A DNA stretch of 64,000 nucleotides, from the NCBI GenBank assembly GCA_963965975.1, contig OZ014416.1, positions 6,696,001 through 6,760,000 on the forward strand, given 5' to 3'. Positions 38,398 through 48,246 of this stretch are shown here, one piece after another; the first letter of the stretch is position 1; the number at the start of each line of letters is the position of its first letter. Made by a program: the position numbers and the translations under genes. Source of the stretch: Xestospongia bergquistia (taxonomy: Eukaryota; Porifera; Demospongiae; Haplosclerida; Petrosiidae). The notes under the pieces are model-generated. The model was not told the origin of the DNA. It ran no database searches and worked only from the letters and a program-made list of their open reading frames with translations.

Positions 38398-39570
38398 CTA
38401 TGTATTGAACAGTTAGAAAATGATATTTACAGACAACCTAAGATCTTAAGTTACCAGCAAAATATCCTTCTTTAACATGTTATGACATATCTGGGAGGAG
38501 ACACCACACCTACAACTATAGAAAAATCATAAAAATGACTTATTTATCTGAATTAAAATCCAGCTTGGTGTCAAACTGTCAATTCAGATCTAGCACTCAC
38601 TTGACACTAAATCAATGAGTTATTTTAAAATTCATAGTAATAAATTAAATTTTTTCACTCTGAGTGCTAAGACCACACAGCATAAAGGGATATACTATAG
38701 ATTTTTAATAAGGTTGCTCTGTTTGGTCTACAAGTTGTAAAATTAGTTACAGTCTTTTTCAACTTGACACTCGTTGCATTGTTTCTTATAAGTCATGTTA
38801 ACATCAGTTTGTACATGTGTTCCATTAACAATAGTAACTATCAATAGTTACAAGTTACTAAATATAATTAAGTGTTGTTACTTTTCTAACAGCCTTATCA
38901 CTACCTTCTATAATGATACAATGGAATAAATTTATTATATGTACATATTAAGCTCATTAATTACAAGATTGGTTACTACACTACTCCACACATGTTCTAT
39001 ATGGTATTCTCATAATGAATACTACCACCATGATCTATGTACTCTTAGTATAAGGACTTTTATAGTTGCCATGACAACATATAGAATAGTTGTAAAATGA
39101 CTTACAAACAATTTCAAACCTTAAGTTATCAGGAATAACTGTTTAACGTTTCTGTTAATCTGGATGGACCCATCACACCCACTTTTACTTGTAGAATTTT
39201 AATAAAACGACTGTTATAAACAATTTTAAACCTTAAGTTACCAGCAATAACTCTTTCTTCAACATTAATTTTTCTAATATTCTGGGTAAAGAACCACACC
39301 CACATTTACAGTTGCCATGACACCACTTCTATGTATAGAATATTACTTTTGTGGACAACTTCAAACCTTTTCTTATCAAGAACACCCACTTTTACAGTTG
39401 CCACAACAACATTCCTATGTATAGAATAGTCATAAAATGAGTATTACAGACAATTTCAAACTTTAAGTTACCAGCAATAACTGTTTAACATTTTTGTTAT
39501 TCTGGGTGGAGACACCACACCTACTTTTAGAATTGACATGACCACATTCTTGTGTATTCCTATGCATTCC

Positions 39571-40780
39571 TAGACACTTGTTATACAACACATAAATATC
39601 ACATTTAGGTCAATCTAATGGAGTATGATCTACTTCTGTGTGTCATAAATCATGACAGCTGTCATTGGACATTACTGGTACTATCTGTTAGTTACTATTC
39701 ATATCAGTAAAAAGATGTTATCATAAAGTTAACAGATCTTAATAAGAAACATGTAGAATACTTTGACTCATACAAAGGCTCAATTCAATCTTAGTGGACA
39801 AAATATAGAAAATACAAGTAAATTAATTCTACATGTACAAACAGATCATTTATGGAGTCTTGTTGTAAAGACCAGAACTTGTCTGTGCTAAAATGGGATC
39901 AGTGACAATACATTCACAGAACAGTGAGTAATGAAGGCCATATAATATTTTAATTAAATCCTGACAGTATTAATATGAACGTTTGGTAGTTTGACTTTAA
40001 AGTGTCACAACTACAATAACTTCAGGTTAGAATTCTTTCATTGACAGAACTGAGAGCAACAATAACAAATTGACTAGCCTTCACTTTCAGGTCAAAGTGC
40101 AATAATAACAATGACAGATAACTAATCATGCAAACAATTAAAGCCCCTCTCACTTAGAAGTAATCAAATGTTAACAACCTTAACCTGTTCTTTTTGCAAC
40201 AAGACCTATTCACATAAGACTACAAATTCTTAACACACATTTATAACAATTATGAGAGATTTTCACTTATTTTAACGCAAACTATTGCACAAGGTTAGGG
40301 CTACTTGCTATAGAGTGGGATCTGCAGTAAATACAAATACATTTTCAGAGGCTTTTCATAGAGTTTAACAATAAGAAACTTACATCAAAACAGAATACAC
40401 ATGTCGATAGTCTTAATGTTGCCTTGATCAAGATGTACGGAAATTCAGCTTCTTAAAGAATTGAGGAAGGCAGAAATAGGTAAAAATAGCCACAGGAATT
40501 GTGAAATTATGAAACAGGATCAACCAACCAAGATATTATCTCCTAGTTCAATTATATCTTTAAATAATAACAAATAGAATGTAAGAGCTCAGAATATGCA
40601 ACACGCACATTATGTAACAGAAAGTTATTATTGTAAAATTATGTGTCATGACTGTGAGTGTGTCCACATGCTTATATGTGTACAAGTTTAGATACTACTG
40701 TAAATATTACTATAAGTAAACAAATTAGTGACAACATTGTCTGTAAAGACAGAACATCAACAGATACTGACTATTCATAT
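39571..40780. other. A/T-rich stretch, nothing recognised
   Basis: No domain, repeat family or RNA gene could be named in this stretch. Confidence 0.35.
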
Positions 40781-40859
40781 TTTATTGATGAAACAAAGAG
40801 AGACATTGGAGAAAAAAAATAGACTTACAAGGGTAATCTCTATCTCTTAAAAGAGCAGA

Positions 40860-41037
40860 ATATTGAAAGGAGAGTCTTGTTGTGGAATTAATAAGTAGCC
40901 ATAAAATTGAAAAGGAAGTAAATGAAGATATTAAAGAAGATACAAGTTCAACAGTACATAAAGTTGGAGCCAGAATGGAGTCATTAATACTGAACAGAAA
41001 GCTATTAACACATAAGTTGTCATTGTTTTGAAGCATA
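40860..41037 (+). pseudogene. Module X, isolated later exon
   Basis: Reads ESLVVELISSHKIEKEVNED and continues IKEDTSSTVHKVGARMESL to a stop at about 41037. The region 22970-23050 of copy 1 gives the corresponding SLVVELMSRNETENEVNE. Each copy carries a different stop just upstream of the shared SLVVEL, which suggests independent decay of one ancestral exon. Function unknown. Confidence 0.35.
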
Positions 41038-41374
41038 ATGGGTAGAAGTTAAATCTAACTGTTGAAGCCAAATTATGCTACATCTATTGAATAATAATAA
41101 CTTGAAGTTATTGTTAATAAATTATGACTTTAATATTACTTATGAATATGCATTTTATATAATTATTACCATATTTAACACAACATTATCATTTAATGGC
41201 AAAATCTGTAATCTGTAAATATAAATTAAGGAGCAATAACTTACCATGTCATCCATTGTTTAGGAGTAAAGCCTTTACTTTCTTCAATACAATTTGGTAT
41301 TCAGTACTCTACAGAGATAGTACATATATGCCAATCGCATAAGTAATAAATACAACATGTATAAAGCAGGACCA

Positions 41375-41997
41375 TAGGAAGCCGACAAAAAGTGGTAGGG
41401 CCTTGAGTTGTTTTGCGCACGAAGCACACTGCGAAATTTTTGGGCCTATTTAGTATTCATGAGGGTGTGATTAATAATTAATTATGGCTAAAATCGTCCA
41501 AAAACAGTTTGCCTTCTTTCTGTACAAATTAAATATTGTGCTATGTTTATCAAGTCAATATCGTCTGTTTCCTCTTTGTACACATTAAGTAGCATACAGT
41601 GATTTAATCTTTCTTGAGACATCGTTGATCTAATCTAATGCATTTCAGGATAAGAAGCAACATCATTTGATTGTGCTTCTTTTCTTTTTCATACTCAAAT
41701 ACCAGCATCTCCGCAACATCCTGGGTTTGTGGAACAACCCTTTCAATGGCTACATCAAACATATGTTTCTGAAATGACCTGTTTTTCTTTCCAAATGATC
41801 TCCTTGGGAAATTGATTGACTTCGGTTGGTTAGGCTTGGCACTGAGGGTGCTTGTGTCACAGGTGGTGATGGCATCAGACATGTGCTGTCATGCTTTGCT
41901 TGCAGAAGGAGGTGTGTCTTTCAATAATAATTATTATCAATGAATTTAATTAATTCAGTCTGAAAGGCTCTGGCCTACCCAGCCCACCCGCTTCCTA
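41375..41997 (-). mobile_element. hAT-like fragment with TTF-type zinc-finger remnant
   Basis: Ends carry imperfect inverted repeats: TAGGAAGCCG with TGGTAGGGCC at 41375 and GGCCTACCCA with CGCTTCCTA at 41997. On the minus strand, 41604-41882 encodes KPNQPKSINFPRRSFGKKNR followed by RSFQKHMFD, resembling the start of the TTF-type zinc finger (P-N-P--I-FP-R-FG----RSF---WF) found in ZMYM1-like and hAT transposase proteins. The rest of the transposase is missing and the Trp-Phe pair is altered. No clean 8-bp target duplication was found. Read as a decayed, internally deleted element. Confidence 0.45.
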
Positions 41998-42254
41998 CGG
42001 ACATGCAGAGAATACATATATATTATGTGTACATATGCAAATAAAGATATAAAAACTCAAATCAAGTTACCACAAAATGTGACATTGGTTTTGAACTGTC
42101 AGAAGTGCTACCATTTTTATGTCAAGTAACCAAACAATACCAGTATGTACTTCAATAGTTTGTACTTTAATGTTTCTGGTGTGAATCCTCAAAGGAAATC
42201 ATCAAACTATATTGAAAAAACACTACATACTGACTGGTATGAGACACTTACTGT

Positions 42255-43190
42255 ACAATATTTGTGTCTATAAGTATTAATATATGTATGTAATGAGGTA
42301 CATGTTATAATAACTTTAGAACCTATAAATTTGAATTAGGCAAATTTATATAGCTTTGAGTGCTTTTTGAGCAATAGTAGTATAGTATGACCGTCAGAGA
42401 ATCTACTTACACAGTTTGGAATTACCTGACACTGTATTCTCATCAATGTGACCTGCTTCATTCCTTTTGTGATAGCGGATTTGAATAATCATAAATTCTA
42501 GCGTTTTCTGTTTCCCATCTTGTTCAAAAAGACACTACAATTATAATAATAGTAATTAAATCGTATTAACTTAAAATATGCAATTGGCCAATTACATTTT
42601 TTGTGTTAACGGATATCAAGTAGCACTCTAAGAGACACTATGCTATCACTGTGACTCTGAATGGAAAACGAAGACGCACTACGGAGAAATTGATGATGTA
42701 CGTCCTTCTCCATCTAGTAGAAGGGCTAGGAGATCTTTTTTCTCCGTATCCAAGGCTATTGACGATGCTACTATCTTTGAAGAAACAGACTCAAATCTGC
42801 TAATGGCGTTCCAAGTCAACCACGTGTCCTACTGGCCGAACTCGACGCACGCATTGATCGCAGTGTACTGCCTTCTTGCCTTACATAAGAGGATACAATT
42901 CAATGACAAAGACTTCAATTGGTATTATAATTAAATAGAAAAATTGTTCATTATCATTAAATAGAAAAGTTAAATGAATAGAAAAAAATTTTCACAACAT
43001 CCCTTTTCTCTATTAATATATAAAATACTGTATTCCTTCATTAATCAACAGGCAGAGCTACAAAAAATTAAAGCTAGTAGCAAAATGTTAGAAGACAAGT
43101 TTGACAATACACTATGTGAAATTAAGAACTTCATAAGTGGTTTCAAGGTCAAAGGTTTAGAAAGAGACAAAAGTTTCATCGGATGTTATA
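42255..43190 (+). pseudogene. Unknown gene module X, copy 3 (two exons)
   Basis: Exon 1 lies at about 42630-42925 and is open for about 99 codons (ETLCYHCDSEWKTKTHYGE, SFFSVSKAIDDATIFEETDS, then MAFQVNHVSYWPNSTHALI) to a stop. The donor seen in copies 1 and 2 after the SVSKAI block is changed here. Exon 2, 43052-43190, has acceptor CAACAG and donor GTAAGC and encodes AELQKIKASSKMLEDKFDN, then LCEIKNFISGFKVKGLERDK, probably a short helical or coiled-coil segment. The 5' flank 42255-42406 is inverted relative to copy 1. No function assigned. Confidence 0.4.
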
Positions 43191-43209
43191 GTAAGCTAAG
43201 TAAGTAAAA

Positions 43210-44760
43210 TAAGTTTATTTTAATCATTAAAATACCAGAATATCATCGGAAAATCATATAAAACAGTATAGGACAGAATATTTTTAATGGACATTTGAGT
43301 ATGTCATATTCTTTCATTCATATCCTTATTTAGCAAACCATTCAAGAACAAAGTGAATGTGAACATTGCAATGACAATTATTACTTAAGAAAAATCCCTA
43401 GTAGATGATTCTATCACTGAAATAAAAGATATGTTCTTGTTTTTTTCTGAATAAACTTCATTTAATTATAACTAATAGCGACATAATTTATCATATACAA
43501 AAAATAGACAACAGAGAAGAATATAAGTTATAAGGATAATCTTTGATATCCTTTATAAAAACAAAAATATAGTTAGCTATTGACATAGAAAATGCTGTTT
43601 GTATGACCAAACACCATAATAATAATTGTCCATTAATTTAGTTACATGACAAGATTATGAACTATATCTATTTGTTTAGGAACTTGCTGATATAATCAAT
43701 CTAGTAGATGTAGAGCAAACAAAATACAGAAAAAAACATCTCAACTCCAATATGGTACATACTGTATGTAGCTTTAATATACATTGTATTGTTGTATTTA
43801 TTACTAACACTAGCAAGAGACAACTTTGTCTAGTTTAGAAATGGTAGTCATGATTTATACTACTCTTGTCACTTGTCAACATGATTCTGTTATTTACATG
43901 AGTTTTCCATGTACAACTATTAATATTAATTGTTTGCTCAAATTTATTCAGCTGTGGTAGTGACATTCCATGTACATGAAAACATGCTAAATAAAATAGA
44001 TAACAGAGGTTGTTTAGAACAATGCAATATCATAATATCTATGAAAATATGCAAGTTACAATGGCATCTATATCACAAGTGTGACAATTGACAATGTAGT
44101 TTAACTGCAATGGATATGATATTCCATAAGGGTATAAATTTTTGTGGGGGATTTATTTCGCTGTATTTGTGGGTTGTTGTTTTATCATGAAATTTAACTT
44201 TTATTCCACCCACACATACTCACATGAACAGCTGCTGCAAAGGAATCATGTTGGTTACTTCTTTCTCTTTTACACTGAAGTACTTCTCCGTCAACTGCCT
44301 CCCAGATTTCCTTGTTTATATAATACCCTCTTACCATGGATTCATAGGAATAGCTAGCCATACTTTGCAAAAATCATGCTATTATTTACGGAACACATGT
44401 ACAAACTAAATTAAATCTTATTGTTTATGTTGTTATATATCAAGACCATATGTAATAAATCTCACTTAGCTTGTTCATTTTATTGTATTGTATCTTCTCT
44501 CTAATTATAGCAACAATAAAGATGACAAAATGTTTAAATAATGTAGTGATCAATGATTACTTTTAAGATTTTTTTAAATCTGCTCATAACTGTTATTTTT
44601 TCTATTCAAACAAATCTTAATTGTTTATATGTATTTTTTCTGGTGATATAATTTTTAAAGGAAATAAGTATGACATATGTTTAAAGGCATTAATCCTAAA
44701 CTAATAGTCTTGACATCTTGTATAGCTGAGTTATTATTAAAAAGTTTTCTACTTTGACGC
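43210..44760. other. A/T-rich stretch, nothing recognised
   Basis: Apart from decayed module X downstream sequence near 43380-43440, I see no gene. Open frames at 44142-44409 overlap one another and show no domain. Confidence 0.35.
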
Positions 44761-44763
44761 ATG

Positions 44764-44840
44764 TATTTGTAACACCTTTATAGTGAGGGCGTGTTACCAT
44801 ACGTTAATTGGTGTGTACCACGACAACACTCCACTGATAA
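44764..44840. repeat. Isolated satellite-like fragment
   Basis: GTACCACGACAACACTCC and a following AAAAGTTATGAAT resemble the core of one 133-bp monomer, about 5 kb outside the array. Read on the minus strand it again starts with ECCRG after an AG-like site. Confidence 0.4.
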
Positions 44841-46390
44841 AAGTTATGAATATATTCACTTGTGTTGGTGTGGAAATACGTGACATAGCCTAATAATTTG
44901 AAAACCATTCACGTTCCACCCATATTGCATTATTAAGGCATCATGTGATAAATTCTATACCATATATGGTATATTTTTGTGGAGACAGCAAGGAAGGCTC
45001 TGAATCAAACAGCGTTTGTGATTTAGTTGTTGATATAAGTAAGTAAACTACTATTTCTTATTATTAACTGTATTAATATTTAGACAAAAATATAAATTAT
45101 AAGATTATATTATATTTATATACTGCATGTGTCAGCTTGCAGGTGCTTTATATGTATTGAGCCCTCCTCCTAGTAGTAGAGGTTTTGACAGTTTTGACGG
45201 TACCAAGATAATGTAGTATGTGATTTATATATCAGACCAGCCTCAGTGGGATAGCTTATGATTAGCATATTTTGATCCCTAGCGCTAGCGCATAAACCTT
45301 AAATGTTCAATGTTAAACTATATTGTCTGAATGACAAAGATCCAAAGCTTGTGCTATCTTGCTTGATTTCAATCACTGCTTTAGATATACTGTGCCGATG
45401 TTTGTCCATTAAGATTGGCTTATTAGCATTAGCTAACATACAGAAAGATTGACATTTTCTTTGCAGTGCAAGAAATATATTATGCACTTGTCTACAATAC
45501 ACAACAGTATGAAACTCAATAGGATCTTCCATGCAGTGGGACAGTCCAAACATTTGAGCACATACTTTAATGCTAAATGTTTAGCATTAGGGAAAAAAGA
45601 TGGAGGTCCCTATAGGTCACTGACTGGACCTGAACTAACCCTAGCATTGGATGTTATCCAGATTCTGTAAGAAAACTTGCCACAATAATTTGTCATTAAA
45701 GTGATCTGTGCCTCCCTAACCTTAAAATTGTACACTCTAATTGTTAGAGCAAACTGGAGATCCAGTCATGTTAATGAAGGAGATTATCATAAAACTTCAT
45801 GATGTTCCATTAGTAACAACATCAAGTATCTCTGTATGAGTGTGTACCTAGGCTTTAGGAAGATTTAGATGTGGGGTTAGGAAATCTTTTAACATAATAG
45901 GCCCACTAGCCAATGTACGGCAAGCTATCTGTAACAAAACTTAAATATCTCATTGACGTTTTGCAACATCTAAGGTACCGCGGTCCCTCTACCTGTGATA
46001 TATCACTAACGGGACGTTATACACAGACCCGCCGAAAGGGCCCAGGGCAATGTGTACACGTGCGCTTGACGCGCTAAGCGCGCCGCGCAAATTTAGTTTT
46101 ATGGAGGCGTGGTTTTCAACAAGTCATTAATTATCACATATTTCACATCTTTCAAATCGTTATTACAACCACGTGTGAAGTAACTAGAGGTAAGTTGTTG
46201 TCAAGTATGTCAATTCTTTTACTTACATGCCTCTGTCTGGCTGTCTTCTATAAGGATTAAACTTTTAATAACAAACAATAGACATTTCTACTCTGGATCC
46301 TCCTTTGCAGTTCCTTCATGTCACTATGATATATGTTAACAAGCACTACACATCAATGCAATAGGCACAAATGAAGAATATTACAAAGAG
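44841..46390. other. Unassigned region with a GC-rich island
   Basis: Opposed open frames at 45299-45553 (-) and 45449-45670 (+) overlap and neither shows a domain, so neither is called. Within 45970-46090 lies a short CpG-rich stretch containing GACGCGCTAAGCGCGCCGCG, exceptional in this window. Confidence 0.4.
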
Positions 46391-46396
46391 CAGCTG

Positions 46397-47306
46397 TCAA
46401 TTTAAAGAATTAAAATTATTGGAGGCATCCACCAATAAAAGTTTCTCCTTATCTTCAAACTCAAACATTCTCATAATACAACAGATGACAGCCTCATAAT
46501 GAAAGTTTTGATATTCACAAAGTTGTGAGCAGCCAGCCACATTGACAATATTGTGTTTAATGACCAGTAAAATTTCTTTACTTATAGTATAGCAACAGAT
46601 CTCTCCAATTTACCTACAGAGTGAACCCTGGGGCATTTATTGAGGGCAATTAACTAACACACAACAAGGGATGAGATTCCAATTTGGTGATGAAGATATG
46701 TCACACATAGTCTTCTAGCAAGAATAGAAAGAGATTCATAGAGATTGTCAGATAGAGATGCAAATGAGTTCCAGAGATGTTTTCAGCAGGCAAAATCCAA
46801 GTCAAAAAGTCCTGTTCCAAGATCCAATTTCCGAGCAGTATGTTTCACGAGAAGGCTATCCAACTGTTGAAAAGGAACATGATGAGAAATCAGACCAGGT
46901 TCAGGATATGTTTCTTTGAAGATCATCACAATGATGATTCCTCAGTAGATATCAATGAATTCAATGACAAAGGACTGTCACTATTCCTTCCAGGCTTGTT
47001 AAGGAGTCTATGAGCTGGATGCCTTAACTCTTTCTCAAGCATTAAACGAGACAATGAACATAGAAGAATGTCCCCATTAAAATTATTAGGCCCAGCTGAT
47101 ATAACCTTTTTTTGGATAGAGCAACATTGAAACAAAAGTTCATTAAAGGTACTGTTTACCCCAGAGCTATACATATTGTTAACAAGAGCAGAACTCTCAA
47201 TATATGCTGAAAATATTTTGAAGAATTCCTTAACAATGGTTTTATCAACACTACCTAGGGAACCTTGAATAGATTCCTTGTTGAGTAAACAGCTCCAGCA
47301 TAACAA
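46397..47306 (-). pseudogene. Reverse-transcriptase pseudogene
   Basis: Read on the minus strand from 47306 to 46397: an open 126-codon part (contains SAGPNNFNGDILLCSLSRLM), then HHVPFQQLDSLLVKHTARK, RRLCVTYLHHQIGISSLVVC, LIALNKCP and, at the low-coordinate end, LLLVDASNNFNSLN. The last is reverse-transcriptase motif A (hydrophobic-V/I-DAS-AF), and the order matches the finger and palm regions of an RT family common in sponge and cnidarian genomes. Three or more stops and a frame change break it, and no palm motif with the second catalytic aspartates is seen. I cannot assign the RT class with certainty. Confidence 0.6.
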
Positions 47307-47309
47307 GAT

Positions 47310-48240
47310 TAAATTGAATCAATACTCATCACTTGAAAGTTCTACCATAATGAAAGATGGCTCAGGACAAAAGCAGGACCAGCACTGACAAATATCTCAC
47401 TGTTAATGTTCCATATCTGACAAAAGATTAGATTATTTCTCACCAAAAATGTCTGGAGAGTGTCCAACAACATGTTCATTAGAAATTAAGCAAGTATCAT
47501 CAGAGACAGCAGCTGTTCAAGAAGAGTCAGCAAAGCCATTATCTTGAACAGTAGAATTGATAATTGCAGGACAGAGAACACTAGAGTTAGATATTTGTGT
47601 AATATAAGCAGGAAGAAAAACAGCATTGCAAAAGCATCCACTTAGCAGAAACGGCCTTTATATAGCCCTCTATTTTTGCAGGTGCAGCAAGCCGTTATCT
47701 TCATCTCACCATCTTACGCATTTACCCATTATGTGCATGATAAGAGCTGTAAATTAGGTGCTCCCCCACAGAGAGAAGTAACCTGTATTAGCAATAACTC
47801 AGGAACAACTAAGTAACTAATGTAAATTAAAAATTAATATCTGATTTCTGAGGAAATTTAGTCTTTTTAGTAATTTAGTGTATCGTTGAGCTAATTCTGT
47901 TGTCTAGTCAGTTACAAAAATAGTGTAAATTTATTCAGGTTATATCTTTTGTTTTCATTACCATTTCCAACTTAACGAGCAATGTTGAAAAAGATAGTAC
48001 TTCCAGCCACTATTTGTTTTATTGTTCAAGTTATTGATCTCATGAGATGATATTTGAATTATTGTCATGAGAATGTTGTATATGATTTTACAACAGCAAT
48101 AAATAAAAACATACAGTTTATTCTCTTTGTTACATAAACTGATATATTATAATACATTATAATATAACTGATATATATACATTAAGATCTATAAAGAGCT
48201 AGATCAAGTGAATAGTACCAGCCAAGGGCTGCTAGCCCTC
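47310..48240. other. Region upstream of the ankyrin gene
   Basis: 47310-47650 may hold more decayed sequence of the RT pseudogene. The rest is A/T-rich and should include the promoter of the ankyrin gene, though no specific promoter element can be singled out. Confidence 0.35.
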
Positions 48241-48246
48241 CTGGCT

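Larger units (their letters stand above)
36080..39570. repeat. Old, diverged block of the same satellite family
   Basis: Monomers of about 120-145 bp diverged well beyond those of blocks A and B. The best kept parts are GCCATGACAACATTCCTA, GACACCACACC and the AAGTTACCAGCAATAACT region. It is interrupted by an inverted copy of TIR element 1 (36872-37295) and by non-satellite segments at about 36430-36870 and 38540-39060, which are themselves duplicates of each other about 2.1 kb apart. Confidence 0.85.

Noticed and set aside
45299-45670. Overlapping opposite-strand frames of 84 and 73 codons
   Set aside because: They overlap each other, show no recognisable motif and lack a clear splice context, so neither could be preferred.
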